Positions 26,620 through 36,655 of a DNA stretch of 64,000 nt are shown here, in pieces; the stretch's first letter is position 1; each line of letters opens with the position of its first letter. The notes under the pieces were generated by a model. That model was given only the letters and a program-made list of their open reading frames with translations, was not told the origin of the DNA and did no database searches. A program made the position numbers and the translations under genes. Source of the DNA: Opitutaceae bacterium (GTDB taxonomy: Bacteria > Verrucomicrobiota > Verrucomicrobiia > Opitutales > Opitutaceae); NCBI GenBank assembly GCA_003151515.1, contig PLXS01000038.1:1-64000 (forward strand), written 5' to 3'.

Positions 26620-28803
26620 TCATCCGGGCCCCGGGCCTCCGGGCGGCCCCTCGTTCGGGCCGCTCGCGCCCTCCCCCTCGCCCTTCAGGCGCTCGAGCTC
26701 CAGCGGGTGGTCCTCCATCATCTCCTTCTCCGAGAGCCACCCCGTGAGCCACGAGAGGTTCATCGGATAGATGTCAGGGTTGAAGATGACGAAGTAGAAG
26801 TGCCAGACGATGATGGCCAGCGTGGCGAGGATCGCCTCGTAGAGGTGGATGGTGCGCGAGACGTCGTAGCCGAGCTTGGTGAAGAGGTGGATCGAGGTGT
26901 TCTCGAACCAGAGGAGCGCCCCGGTGATGCCCATGACGATCGAGCCCCACATCATGGCCCAGTACTCTGTCTTCTCGATGTAGCTGAAGCGCCCGAACTT
27001 GGGCTTCTGCGGCGCAAGCCCGGTGTTGTAGCGAAGGATGCCCCAGGCGTCCGTCAGGTCCTTCGGCTGCGGCAGCAGGTCCAGGAAAAGCCTGCGGCCG
27101 CGCGCGGTGAAGGCCAGGTACGCGAAGTGCCACGCTCCCGCGGCGACCAGGGTCACGCCCGCGATCCTGTGGATCGCGCTTCGCCACTGGAACACGTTGG
27201 CGAACCTCTCGCGGATGTGGATCACCCACCACGCGTCCGGGAAGCGCAGCATGAAGCCGGTGACGACCAGCGTCACGAAGCTTATGACCAGCGTCCCGTG
27301 CTGTAGGCGCTCGTTCACGGTCATGCGCAGGTACAGCCGATGGGGGATCGCCTCCTCGACGATCGTCCCCTTCTGGATGCCGATCTTGCGGCGTATCTTG
27401 CGAATGATGTCCAGCCCGTTGTGCAAGATCATCCCCCCCAGGACGACCCCGATCAGCCAGACGTAGATGGTCGCGATCCAGTACACCGCGGGCTCCTGCC
27501 GGTTGTCCCTGCTCGCGTTGACGTGGACGGGGGTGGTCGCGAAGCGCTTGTCCGCGCCGGCGTGGCACTGGCCGCAGGTCTGGGCCAGGTTGGCGCGGTT
27601 GACCGGCGAGAGCGGGTCCGAGGACGGGCGGATGGCGTGCGCGCCGTGGCAGCTCGCGCAGTTGACCGCGACCACGGAGCCGCCGCGGGCGGCGAGGCCG
27701 TGGTAGCTGTCGGCGAAGGTCTCGACGCGGTCCGTCGCGAGCCCGTAGCGCTCGCCCAGCTTCACCGAGCCGTGGCAGGTCCCGCACACCATCTCGGAAA
27801 CGTTGCGCAGGGAGACCGGCGAATTCGGGTCCTTGGCGTGGAGGATCTGGTGCTCGCCGTGGCAGGTCGTGCACGCGGGCGCGTCGGAGAGGCCCTTGCG
27901 AAGCGCCGCGCCGTGGGCGCTCATCGCGTACTCCCGCGCCTCGTCCCTGTGGCAGCGGGCGCAGGTCGCTATGATGTTGCGCAGGCTCACCCGGGAGCCC
28001 GCCGAGAGCGCCCCCGCGGTCTCGTGGCTTCCGTGGCAGTCGACGCACGTGGCCGCGTTGGCGTTGCCGCCCGCCAGGCTCATGCCGTGGACGCTCTTGT
28101 CGTAGGAGACGATGAAGCCGCGGCTGACGGCGGAGTCCGCCAGCACCTTGCTCTGGTCGCGGTGGCAGGAGAGGCACAGGCGCGTCTGCTCGCGCTTCAT
28201 CGCGAGCTTGTCGCCGGACGTTATCGGGTGCGCGTGGCACGTGAGGCAGTTCGGGGCCTCGGCCCTTCCGGCGGCAAGGGCCGCGCCGTGGGCCGAGCCC
28301 TGGAACCTCTCGACATCCCTCGCGTGGCACGCGGCGCACGAGGCGGCGAGCTTGGGCCCGGCGAAGACGGACTTGGCCCCCGAGGCATCCATGGTGTCGT
28401 GCGAGCTGTGGCAGGCGACGCAGTCCGTCGAGCTCGAGCCCGCCTTGGGCGGCAGGGCGAACGCCGCATGGAAGGGGTGCGTCTTCGCGGTGTCCTCGTG
28501 GCAGCTGCGGCAGTCGACCGGCGCGACGCGCCCGTGGCTCGGCCGAGCCTTCGCGTCCACGCCGTCGTGGCAGTCGGTGCAGCCGAGGGATCCGTGAACG
28601 GACGCCGCGACCACGTGCGCGTCGGCGTAGAGCGGCAGGGTGCGGCCGTCGCGAGTCACCGTCAGCCGGCGGTCGGAATGGCACACCAGGCAGTCCCGGT
28701 CGCCGGCGCCTGCCTCGGCGCGCAGGATGGTTGCGCACGCATAGGCCGCGGCAGCGGCGAGGGCGAGCCGGATGAGGACGCCTTGTGGGGTCGGAGCGCG
28801 CAT
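26620..28803 (-). CDS. CbcL-like fused 13-haem cytochrome c / membrane cytochrome b
   Basis: This is a 727-residue relative of the cytochrome at 22804-24972. A signal segment (1 to about 28) is followed by thirteen CxxCH sites (for example CLVCH, CTDCH, CRSCH, CVACH, CAACH, CLTCH, CLSCH, CVDCH, CARCH, CTTCH, CGTCH, CASCH, CGQCH). A C-terminal membrane cytochrome b domain has His-bearing helices (ERLQHGTLV, IHRIAGVTL, HLYEAILAT) and the same end, with a cytoplasmic tail rich in Gly/Pro. I infer a quinol-linked electron exit route. It is divergent from the small cytochrome c gene at 28975. The ATG at 28803 was chosen to start at the signal segment. Confidence 0.85.
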   Translation of the reverse strand: MRAPTPQGVLIRLALAAAAAYACATILRAEAGAGDRDCLVCHSDRRLTVTRDGRTLPLYADAHVVAASVHGSLGCTDCHDGVDAKARPSHGRVAPVDCRSCHEDTAKTHPFHAAFALPPKAGSSSTDCVACHSSHDTMDASGAKSVFAGPKLAASCAACHARDVERFQGSAHGAALAAGRAEAPNCLTCHAHPITSGDKLAMKREQTRLCLSCHRDQSKVLADSAVSRGFIVSYDKSVHGMSLAGGNANAATCVDCHGSHETAGALSAGSRVSLRNIIATCARCHRDEAREYAMSAHGAALRKGLSDAPACTTCHGEHQILHAKDPNSPVSLRNVSEMVCGTCHGSVKLGERYGLATDRVETFADSYHGLAARGGSVVAVNCASCHGAHAIRPSSDPLSPVNRANLAQTCGQCHAGADKRFATTPVHVNASRDNRQEPAVYWIATIYVWLIGVVLGGMILHNGLDIIRKIRRKIGIQKGTIVEEAIPHRLYLRMTVNERLQHGTLVISFVTLVVTGFMLRFPDAWWVIHIRERFANVFQWRSAIHRIAGVTLVAAGAWHFAYLAFTARGRRLFLDLLPQPKDLTDAWGILRYNTGLAPQKPKFGRFSYIEKTEYWAMMWGSIVMGITGALLWFENTSIHLFTKLGYDVSRTIHLYEAILATLAIIVWHFYFVIFNPDIYPMNLSWLTGWLSEKEMMEDHPLELERLKGEGEGASGPNEGPPGGPGPG

Positions 28804-28974
28804 GGAGTGTGGGCGGACGTGTCCGCCTGGAGTCGCAGGGGATACTGCCACGGCGCCCGGGAGCGCGCTGCGCGCTTTTTGGCAAAAGCGCTGCGTCTTT
28901 GCGCGGCGGGAACCGGGCCGTTCCTCCTTGCGCGATTTTCGCCCGGGGCCAAGGATGGCACGTGGAGAAATCCC

Positions 28975-29307
28975 ATGAAAAAACTTACGGCGACTGCCGT
29001 CACGGCGCTGCTCCTAATTGGCCCGTCCGCCCTCGCGGCGACGGCCTCCGAGAACTGGACGCACCACTGCGCGTCCTGCCACGGCGCGGACGGTGCCGGC
29101 AAGACGAAGATGGGCAAGAAGTCGGGCGCCAAGGACCTCACGAGCGCCGACTACCAAAAGAGCTTCACGGACGACCAGCTCTTCACGCACCTGAAGGCGG
29201 GCGAGAAGGACGCCGACGGCAACGTGAAGATGAAGGCGTACGCCGACTCGATGTCCGAAGACGAGCTCAAGGGGCTCGTCGGGTTCGTGCGCGCGCTCGC
29301 CAAGTAG
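28975..29307 (+). CDS. Periplasmic monohaem cytochrome c
   Basis: This 110-residue protein has a signal peptide (MKKLTATAVTALLLIGPSALA). A class I cytochrome c domain with one CASCH haem site, an axial Met candidate in KAYADSM, and a C-terminal helix (LVGFVRALA) follows. It could accept electrons from the CbcL-like protein encoded divergently next to it. A ribosome-like GGAGAAA lies before the ATG at 28975. Its stop is 7 bp from the convergent beta-helix gene. Confidence 0.93.
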   Translation: MKKLTATAVTALLLIGPSALAATASENWTHHCASCHGADGAGKTKMGKKSGAKDLTSADYQKSFTDDQLFTHLKAGEKDADGNVKMKAYADSMSEDELKGLVGFVRALAK

Positions 29308-29314
29308 CGCGGCC

Positions 29315-31759
29315 TCAGTCGGCCTCGCTTCGCACCCGCCACGGGTGCCTGTAGGGTCCCATCTCGCCAAGCGGGATCGGGTCGAGGAGCAGCCGCCTGA
29401 GCACAGGGTCCGCGCGCAGGGCGGCCTCGTCGGAGAGCACCCTGGGGCCCATCTCCGCGCGTGTCACGGCGTCCAGGGCCGCCCGGCAGCCGCCCTGATC
29501 GTTTAGGAGCGGCTCCCCGCACCGGGAGAACACGTTGCGGCAGGCGTAGTTCACGTCGACGTCCTCCCTTATCCTCAAGAGCGCCGGGTAGCGCGCCAGG
29601 TACAGGGGCGAGGCGGCCTGGGCGAGGAACGGGCCCATCGAGTCCAGCCAGCGCTTGGGCCCGAACGGGCTGAACGAGATCCCCGCCCGGCAGCCGACGA
29701 AGAGGTTCCCGTCGACCAGGTTCGCCTGCCCTCCGTTCACCTGCACGGCCCCGAAGAGGCGGGCGCCGCAGTCCTCGAACACGTTGCCGTAGACCGCGGT
29801 TCCCGAGACCAGGTCGTCCAGGCGCACGGCCGCGGCGCCGACGCGCGTGCCGCCGTCAATGTCTGCGAAATAGTTCCAGCGGTAGACGTTGCCGCGGTAG
29901 AGCGGGTTCCCCCACATGTCGACCCCGCCCTGGTCGTCGGACTCCTGGACGACGTGCCTGACCACGTTGAGCTCCACCAGGTGATCGTTTCCATCGACCC
30001 GCATCGCCGACGAGGGCATGCCCTCGAACAGGTTGTGGGCGATCCTGCCGCCGCATCCGCTCAGGTGCACGGCCGGCGTGTAGGTGCGCTTGGCCCGCGA
30101 GATGTCCCGCACCGTGCAGTCCTCGACGAAGAGGTGGCCGGACTCGAGAGTCGAGCGGTCCCCGCATGACGCGTCGACCCCTCCGCATCCCATGGTGTGG
30201 ATCAGGCACCCGAAGACGCCGTGGCCAACGCCCCCGCGGATGACGACCGCGTCGCCTCCGAAGCGGCGGATGGTGCAGCCTGCGACCAGGCAGTCCGCCC
30301 CGCCGTCCACGTGGATGGCGTCCCCGCGGCCCTCCTGCATGACCAGGCCGAGGAGGATGACGTCATGGGCGCCCGAGATTGCGACAAAGGGGCGCGCGAA
30401 GCAGCTTAACTCGGCGGCGGCGCGCACGGGGTCCGCCCCGGCGGGGGGAAGCCAGTAGAGCCTGCCGCTCCTGCGGTCCAGGTACCACTCGCCGGGGTCG
30501 TGGATCTCGCTTCGCACGTTCACGGCGCGGTAGCGCTGGCCGCTGCGGTAGCCGTAGGCTGCGTAGGGGCGCGCGAGGGTCATCACCCTTGTCTGCGGGT
30601 CGATCGACTCGACCCTCTGGAATTCATCGGACCAGTCCCAGTACCAGTAGCCGAGGAGCCTCACGTCCGGCTCGTGCGTCCAGAGCGACTCGCGCTCGTC
30701 CCCGTAGCGGAACCTGCCGTCCAGGCAGCCGTCGGCGGCTCCGTTGCTCATCACGGGCTGCGAGCCAAGGGTCTGCACGATGGTCATGAAGCCGCGCTTC
30801 GGCCAGCGCGCGAGCGGCTGGGGCTCCCCGCGAAAGTACAGCTGCGGGCTTGCGCGAAGCGCGGTCGGGTCGCCCCAGTCGGCGACGCCCTGCGCCGCGA
30901 GGTCGCACTCGAGCACGCGGGCTCGAACCGCCGGGTCCCACTCGGCCCGCGCCGCGGGATCCGAGACCGGCCCCCACCCCCGCAGGCGCACGCCTCCCGT
31001 GAGGACCGCCGCCTCCCCTTCGGCGGCCTCATAAACCACGGGCGCGCCCGGCGCGCCCGAGTCCCCGGCTGAAAGCTCGAGCGTCTGCGTGACCGGGTAC
31101 GGGCCGCCATGGACCACCACCCTCACGCCGCCGCCCGGAAGCCGCCCCCCGCCGGAGCGCCTGAGCGCGCGGACGCCGTCCCGGGCCTCGCGCAGCGTCG
31201 CAAACGGGCTTGCCTCGGATCCGTCGCCCGCCGCGCCCCGCCGGGCGGCGACGTGGAACACGGCTCCCGGCTCCCCGAGCACCGGCAACGGGGCCCTGTA
31301 TGCCGCCGGATCGCGGGCCGGCAGGCCCCTTTGCGCGCGCTCGACCTCGCCGGCCAGCCGCCGCGCCATGTCCCGGTGGGCCTGCTCGAGATCCCCCCGG
31401 GCTGCCATACGAGCGAGGATGTCCAGGGCTCCGGCCCTGTCGCCCTTCTCCAGGGCCACCCGGGAAAGCCCGAATAGCGCGAGCCCCCGTGCGAAGGCGG
31501 GCGAGGCGGCGTCTGCCGCCGCCACCCGGAAGTCCCGGGCCGCCTCGTCCAGCCTGCCCCCGGCATAGGCGTCGCAGGCGGCCTCGAGCGACGGGGAGCA
31601 CATGGGCGCAGGCGGGGCGGGCGGCGCCCCGCCGGCCGCCCCGGGCGCCGCGAGGCCCAGCGCAAGCCGCAGCACGCGGTAGATCGCAAGCGCCCCCGCG
31701 CCGCGACCCGCGTCGGGCTTGTCCGGCTTCGTCTCGCTTGTCGTGCGGCCTCTGGGCAT
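29315..31759 (-). CDS. Secreted right-handed beta-helix protein with N-terminal TPR-like region
   Basis: This 814-residue protein has a weakly hydrophobic, signal-like stretch near 25-45, then helical TPR-like repeats (about 55-145), a discoidin/beta-helix entry (YPVTQTLELSAGDSG near 230), and a long right-handed parallel beta-helix (about 450-720) of repeated GN.F/I.D/N.x.. turns. Proteins of this build in Lentisphaerae and Verrucomicrobia are often polysaccharide lyases or glycoside hydrolases. No catalytic motif is certain. Reading continues upstream only as an out-of-frame shadow of the CoA synthetase gene; the ATG at 31759 is the most plausible start. Confidence 0.7.
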   Translation of the reverse strand: MPRGRTTSETKPDKPDAGRGAGALAIYRVLRLALGLAAPGAAGGAPPAPPAPMCSPSLEAACDAYAGGRLDEAARDFRVAAADAASPAFARGLALFGLSRVALEKGDRAGALDILARMAARGDLEQAHRDMARRLAGEVERAQRGLPARDPAAYRAPLPVLGEPGAVFHVAARRGAAGDGSEASPFATLREARDGVRALRRSGGGRLPGGGVRVVVHGGPYPVTQTLELSAGDSGAPGAPVVYEAAEGEAAVLTGGVRLRGWGPVSDPAARAEWDPAVRARVLECDLAAQGVADWGDPTALRASPQLYFRGEPQPLARWPKRGFMTIVQTLGSQPVMSNGAADGCLDGRFRYGDERESLWTHEPDVRLLGYWYWDWSDEFQRVESIDPQTRVMTLARPYAAYGYRSGQRYRAVNVRSEIHDPGEWYLDRRSGRLYWLPPAGADPVRAAAELSCFARPFVAISGAHDVILLGLVMQEGRGDAIHVDGGADCLVAGCTIRRFGGDAVVIRGGVGHGVFGCLIHTMGCGGVDASCGDRSTLESGHLFVEDCTVRDISRAKRTYTPAVHLSGCGGRIAHNLFEGMPSSAMRVDGNDHLVELNVVRHVVQESDDQGGVDMWGNPLYRGNVYRWNYFADIDGGTRVGAAAVRLDDLVSGTAVYGNVFEDCGARLFGAVQVNGGQANLVDGNLFVGCRAGISFSPFGPKRWLDSMGPFLAQAASPLYLARYPALLRIREDVDVNYACRNVFSRCGEPLLNDQGGCRAALDAVTRAEMGPRVLSDEAALRADPVLRRLLLDPIPLGEMGPYRHPWRVRSEAD

Positions 31760-31942
31760 GGATGGGTTTTCCGGCGCTTTCCCGGAGTCGCCCTTGGGGC
31801 CCACGATGAAGGGCGGATCGGACGCGCTCTGCAATCCCAGGCTCGCGCGCGGCGCCGGTGTGGACAAAGGCGGCGGGCCCCGGCAACTTCGCGCCAACCC
31901 CTCCCGCGCCCTGCCCCAGGCCGCCGCGCGGCCCGCCCCCCC

Positions 31943-33859
31943 ATGAACCCCGTTGACCTTGTCGGCGCCTCCCTGCGCGACCCCGACGCATTCTGGTCCG
32001 AGCAGGCCCGCGCCGTCGACTGGCGCGAGCCCTTCGGGCGGATCTGCGACTACTCGCGGCCGCCCTTCGCCCGGTGGTTCGTCGGGGGCCGCCTGAACCT
32101 CTGCCACAACGCGGTCGACCGCCACCTGCCCGCCCGCGCGGGCCAGCCCGCCATCCATTTCGTCTCCACGGAGACGGGCGAGTCGCGGGTCATCACCTAC
32201 GCCCAGCTGCACCGCGAGGTCGTCCTCATGGCGGCGACCCTGCGGTCTCTCGGCCTTCGCAGGGGCGACCGCGCCGTCCTCTACCTGCCCATGGTGCCCG
32301 AGGCCGCCGTCGCGATGCTGGCCTGCGCGCGCCTCGGCGCCGTCCACTCGGCGGTGTTCGCGGGCTTCGCGCCGCCAAGCCTCGCGAGCCGCATCGACGA
32401 CGCCGGCGCGCGCGTCGTCATCACCTGCGACGCGGCCATGCGCGGCGGGAAACTGGTGCCGCTCAAGCGGATGGTGGACGAGGCGGTCGCGCTCGCCCAG
32501 ACGAAGGTCGAGCACGTGCTTGTCGTCAACCGCGGCCTCGACAGGGAGGGCGCGGCAACGTCGCCGCGCGACCTGGACTACGCCGCGGCGTCGGCCCGGC
32601 ACGCGGGCGAGGACGTGCCCTGCGAGTGGCTCGAGTCGGGCGAGCCGAGCTACCTCCTCTACACGAGCGGGACGACCGCGAAGCCGAAGGGGATCCAGCG
32701 GGACACGGGAGGCTACGCCGTGGCCCTCGCGGCGTCGATGCGCCACATCTTCGACGGAAGGCCCGGCGAGACCTATTTCTCGACAGCGGACGTCGGGTGG
32801 GTGGTCGGCCACTCCTACACCATATACGGCCCGCTCATCGCGGGCATGACGACCGTCATATACGAGGGCCTGCCGACGAGGCCCGACGGGGCCATCTGGT
32901 GGAAGATAGCCTCGGAGAGCGGGGCCACGGTCATGTTCTCGTCCCCGACGGCGATACGCGTGCTCAAGAAGGAGGACCCCGCGCTCATCCACAGACATGA
33001 CCTCGGCAGGCTGCGCAACCTGTTCCTTGCGGGCGAGCCTCTGGACAAGCCGACCTCCGAGTGGATCCGCGACGCGCTCGGCCACGTGTCGGTCATCGAC
33101 AACTACTGGCAGACCGAGACGGGCTGGCCGATCCTCACCCTCATGCCCGGGGCGGGCCCCGTGCACGTGCGTCCGGGATCCCCGGGGTTCCCCGCCTTCG
33201 GATACCGGGCGGCGATCGTCGACCCGGTCGACGGCGAGCCGGTGGAGCGCGGGCAGAAGGGCGTGCTCGCCATCGGGCTGCCGCTGCCGCCGGGCTGCAT
33301 GAGCACCGTCTGGAGGAACGACGACGTGTTCTCGAGGCACTACTGCGGGCAGTTCCCGGGAAAGCTGCTCTACTCGACCTTCGACTACGCCGTTCAGGAC
33401 GAGGACGGCTACTACTACATCCTCGGACGGTCGGACGACGTCATCAACGTGGCCGGCCACCGCCTCGGGACCCGCGAGATCGAGGAGGCCGTATCCTCGC
33501 ACCCTGCCGTCGCGGAGGCGGCGACCGTCGGGAAATCCGACGAGATCAAGGGGCAGGCCATCGCGTGCTTCGTCGTGCTGAAGCAGCCGGAAAGGTACGC
33601 GGGCGCACAGGCGCAGGAGGCGATCAAGCGCGAGATCGAGGAGACGGTGGTCAGGAGCGTCGGGGCGCTTGCGCGACCGTCGCTCATCGCGATCGTGCCG
33701 GCGCTCCCCAAGACCCGCTCCGGCAAGATCGTTCGCCGCGCCATCCTCGCGATCGCCGAGGGGCGGCCCGCCGGCGACCTGAGCACCATGGAGGACGCCT
33801 CGACCCTGGACGGGATCCGCCGTGGGGTCGCGGCCCAGCCCGGCGGCCTTGGGGGCTAG
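31943..33859 (+). CDS. prpE: Propionyl/acetyl-CoA synthetase (PrpE-like)
   Basis: This 638-residue AMP-forming acyl-CoA synthetase has YTSGTTAKPKG (ATP-binding loop, about 235), the A5 motif YWQTETG near 385, GRSDDVINVAGHR (A8), and the C-terminal catalytic Lys in TRSGKIVRR. Sequence features such as the opening DPDAFWSEQA and PVHVRPGSPG are typical of PrpE rather than Acs, though acetate use is possible. It activates propionate or acetate with ATP and CoA. It is divergent from the beta-helix gene and 93 bp before an esterase gene. Confidence 0.9.
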   Translation: MNPVDLVGASLRDPDAFWSEQARAVDWREPFGRICDYSRPPFARWFVGGRLNLCHNAVDRHLPARAGQPAIHFVSTETGESRVITYAQLHREVVLMAATLRSLGLRRGDRAVLYLPMVPEAAVAMLACARLGAVHSAVFAGFAPPSLASRIDDAGARVVITCDAAMRGGKLVPLKRMVDEAVALAQTKVEHVLVVNRGLDREGAATSPRDLDYAAASARHAGEDVPCEWLESGEPSYLLYTSGTTAKPKGIQRDTGGYAVALAASMRHIFDGRPGETYFSTADVGWVVGHSYTIYGPLIAGMTTVIYEGLPTRPDGAIWWKIASESGATVMFSSPTAIRVLKKEDPALIHRHDLGRLRNLFLAGEPLDKPTSEWIRDALGHVSVIDNYWQTETGWPILTLMPGAGPVHVRPGSPGFPAFGYRAAIVDPVDGEPVERGQKGVLAIGLPLPPGCMSTVWRNDDVFSRHYCGQFPGKLLYSTFDYAVQDEDGYYYILGRSDDVINVAGHRLGTREIEEAVSSHPAVAEAATVGKSDEIKGQAIACFVVLKQPERYAGAQAQEAIKREIEETVVRSVGALARPSLIAIVPALPKTRSGKIVRRAILAIAEGRPAGDLSTMEDASTLDGIRRGVAAQPGGLGG

Positions 33860-33952
33860 GTTTTCTCGGGGCAAAAGAGGAATCCGCCGCGCCTCGCCCT
33901 TTGCGCCCGCAGACCGCCCGGGCGAGATTCGGGCGGCCAAGAACCCCCACCC

Positions 33953-34858
33953 ATGCGCCTATCGCCCGTTCTCATCGCCCTTGGCGCCGCCTCCATCGCC
34001 TGCGCCTCGCAGCCCTCCGGCCGCCTCGAGCGCCACCCCGATTTCCCGTCGGCAGTCGTGCCGCCGCGCGAGGTCGACGTCTGGCTTCCTCCCGGCTACG
34101 ACACGAGCCCGGCCGAGCGCTATCCGGTCATCTACATGACCGACGGCCAGAACATCTTCGAGCCGTCCACCTCCTACGGGGGCACATCCTGGGAGGTCGA
34201 CAAGGCCCTGGAGCGGATGATCGCCGCCGGCACGACCCGGGGCGCCATCGTGGTCGGCATCTGGAACACGGGAATGGGGCGCATGGCCGAGTACATGCCG
34301 AGGAAGGCCGCGCCCACGGATGACATCAAGGACGTCACCGACATCTTTGACCAGCCCTCGCGGCCGATCATCTCGGACCAGTTCCTCAAGTTCGTCGTGG
34401 ACGAGCTCAAGCCGCACGTCGACCGCGCCTACCGAACGCTTCCCAGGGCGGACCACACCTTCATGATGGGCTCCAGCATGGGCGGCCTCATCTCGGCCTA
34501 CGCGATTGCCGAGTACCCCGGCGTCTTCGGCGGCGCCGCCTGCCTTTCGACGCACTGGCCGGCGGGCGGCGGCTCGGTGATCGAGTACCTGAAGGGCCAC
34601 CTGCCCGACCCCGCCACGCACCGGATCTATTTCGACCACGGGACCGGGACCCTCGACTCGCACTACGCGCCTTTCCAGGCGCGCATGGACGGGGCCATGC
34701 GCTCCCGAGGGTACCAGGAGGGGGTCAACTGGGTCACCCGGGTGTTCCCCGGGGCGGAGCACTCGGAGAAGTCCTGGAGGGCGCGCGTCGAGATCCCCTT
34801 GGCGTTTCTTCTGCAGGCTGCTAAGCCGGGCAATTCCGCGCAGAGCCTGGTTCACTGA
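33953..34858 (+). CDS. Secreted esterase D-family alpha/beta hydrolase, probable lipoprotein
   Basis: This 301-residue protein begins with a hydrophobic stretch ending in SIAC, a plausible lipobox (Cys 18). The mature domain is an esterase D/YbbA-like alpha/beta hydrolase with the nucleophile in GSSMGG, an Asp in the segment YFDHGTGTLD, and the His in FPGAEHSEKSW. These form a complete Ser-Asp-His triad. It resembles enzymes annotated as iron-enterobactin or polysaccharide esterases. The substrate is not predicted. Confidence 0.85.
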   Translation: MRLSPVLIALGAASIACASQPSGRLERHPDFPSAVVPPREVDVWLPPGYDTSPAERYPVIYMTDGQNIFEPSTSYGGTSWEVDKALERMIAAGTTRGAIVVGIWNTGMGRMAEYMPRKAAPTDDIKDVTDIFDQPSRPIISDQFLKFVVDELKPHVDRAYRTLPRADHTFMMGSSMGGLISAYAIAEYPGVFGGAACLSTHWPAGGGSVIEYLKGHLPDPATHRIYFDHGTGTLDSHYAPFQARMDGAMRSRGYQEGVNWVTRVFPGAEHSEKSWRARVEIPLAFLLQAAKPGNSAQSLVH

Positions 34859-34976
34859 AGGCGCCTTGGGGGAAGCCCGGGACCGCAATCGAGCGCGCCC
34901 TGGCCTAATGTAGCGGGTTGCCCGGCCCTGCGCGCATGGCCGGCGGCCTCATCCCCTGGGACTGCTTCCGTCCATG

Positions 34977-36638
34977 CTAGGGCCTGGATCCGTCTCCATC
35001 GCCCGCGAGGTCCATCCGGCAGCTGCTCAGATGCCCGATCTCCTCGGCCAGCCGGGGCGCCGCGGTCGGCGCCTGGCTCAGCGAGCCTTCCAGGGCGGTC
35101 AACTCGTCGCTGGCGCAATCCCAGACCCGCTCGACAAGCGCATCGATCTCGGCGGCCACGCTATCGCGCCAGGCGGCGGCCAAGCGGAAAAGGTTTTTCT
35201 CCGCCTCATAGCGCGACTTGAGAAAGAGCGAATGCTCGATCAGCGGACGCAGCGGCGCAAGCGGCAGTATCGGCGCAAGCATTTCGAACGCGGCATCGAA
35301 TGCGAAGCCGACGTCCACGGGGGGTGCTCCCGGCGCACGCGACTCGAGCACGACCTCGCGTGGCGCGAGCTTGACGCCGAGCGCCGCCTGCACGTGGCCG
35401 GCAAGCCGGCCGTGAAACGCCTCCAGGGTCCGCTCGAGGTGGTCCCGGGTCTTTTCGAGCGGCGCGCAGAACAGTGCGGACTCCCTGCTGGATATGTCGC
35501 TCAGCTCCCGCAGCAGAAATGCCCCCAGCCACTCCCGCCAACGGCGCAGGAACTCGGGCAGCGGCACGCGCCACTCGGCGAACCGCGAGGCTAGCTCCTC
35601 CGCCAGGCGGGCCTCGAGTGCCCGCTGCGCCGGAAGGAGCGCGGCAAGCGAATCGTCGATAGTGCCCCCAATCCACTGGCGCGCGAGGTCGCGCATCTCG
35701 ACGCGCATGATCTTAAGTTGGCGCCGTTCCAAGGCGAGCCGCTGGGCCAGGGCTCTGCGGGCGGATTCGACCTGGGTCGCCGCAACAAGTGCGATCCGGG
35801 CGTGCTCAATGGCCTGGGCCGCAAGCGAATCGAGCTTGTGCCGGAGTATCCTCCTCAAGGTACTCCCGCGCTGGCGCAGAAGGGGAAGCAGGACGTCCCT
35901 TTCAAACTCCACCTTGTATTCAGCGTGCGCCGGCAGCACAGAGTAGAAATGAACGCGCGGCGCCTGTCCGCCCTGGCGGCCGAGCTGTTCATCGACAAAC
36001 GCCCGAACCTCGATGCGCTGCGCGTCATCCAACAGGTCGGCCTTGGTCAGGAGCAGCGTGATAGCGGGCGTGTGGCGCCTCAGCTCGGCAAGCAGCGCAA
36101 GGTCGCGCTCGGAGAGCGGCGCGTCGACGCTTACGGTAACGATCGCGGCCCCAACGTTGGGCAGCCATTCGAGCGCGGCGGCTGTGTTGTGGGCGAAGGC
36201 GCTGCCGAGTCCCGGTGTGTCCACGAATTGAAGCGGCGCAAACCTTTCCAGCGACGGCAGTTCGATGTCCACCGCGGCGACGCGGCGCACGTTGTCGGGA
36301 TTCTCCTTCTCGCTGACGTAACGGCCGATTTCCTCGAGGCCTATGGCGCGCGAGGCGCCGTCCAGGAATAGCGCCCTGGCGCGCTCGATGGCCCCGTAGC
36401 GCAGCTTCGTGATGACGGCGGTCAGCGGCACGACGCCAATCGGAAGCGCGTCGCGGCCGGCGATGTGATTGAGCAACGAGCTCTTGCCCGACTTGAATCG
36501 GCCAAGCACCGCAACATCAAGGCTGTCGTCGCCGCGGAGCATCGTGCGGCAAGCGCCAATTTTCGACTGCAGATTGGGCAGCCCCAGCTCGTCCGCCAGG
36601 CGGGCGATTCGGTCCAGGAGGTTGTCGTCGGGCGTCAT
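34977..36638 (-). CDS. Dynamin-like GTPase A of the five-gene operon
   Basis: This 553-residue protein has a dynamin-family GTPase domain: P-loop GRFKSGKS (46-53), a switch Thr in PLTAVI (about 73), DTPGLGS (140-146) and TKAD (198-201). A long alpha-helical stalk-like region follows to the end, with a hydrophobic patch near residues 430-460 that could be a membrane-binding or paddle segment. Dynamin-like proteins assemble on membranes and remodel them on GTP hydrolysis; bacterial pairs occur in phage-defence and cell-envelope roles. The start at ATG 36638 lies 17 bp after the upstream gene's stop. It is the last gene of the operon. Confidence 0.8.
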   Translation of the reverse strand: MTPDDNLLDRIARLADELGLPNLQSKIGACRTMLRGDDSLDVAVLGRFKSGKSSLLNHIAGRDALPIGVVPLTAVITKLRYGAIERARALFLDGASRAIGLEEIGRYVSEKENPDNVRRVAAVDIELPSLERFAPLQFVDTPGLGSAFAHNTAAALEWLPNVGAAIVTVSVDAPLSERDLALLAELRRHTPAITLLLTKADLLDDAQRIEVRAFVDEQLGRQGGQAPRVHFYSVLPAHAEYKVEFERDVLLPLLRQRGSTLRRILRHKLDSLAAQAIEHARIALVAATQVESARRALAQRLALERRQLKIMRVEMRDLARQWIGGTIDDSLAALLPAQRALEARLAEELASRFAEWRVPLPEFLRRWREWLGAFLLRELSDISSRESALFCAPLEKTRDHLERTLEAFHGRLAGHVQAALGVKLAPREVVLESRAPGAPPVDVGFAFDAAFEMLAPILPLAPLRPLIEHSLFLKSRYEAEKNLFRLAAAWRDSVAAEIDALVERVWDCASDELTALEGSLSQAPTAAPRLAEEIGHLSSCRMDLAGDGDGSRP

Positions 36639-36655
36639 TGCCGCGCGCGGGGGGG

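Noticed and set aside
29315-33940. A 1541-codon open frame on the minus strand
   Set aside because: Its N-terminal half lies opposite the CoA synthetase gene, which has full family motifs on the plus strand. Only the part from 31759 down is a plausible protein.
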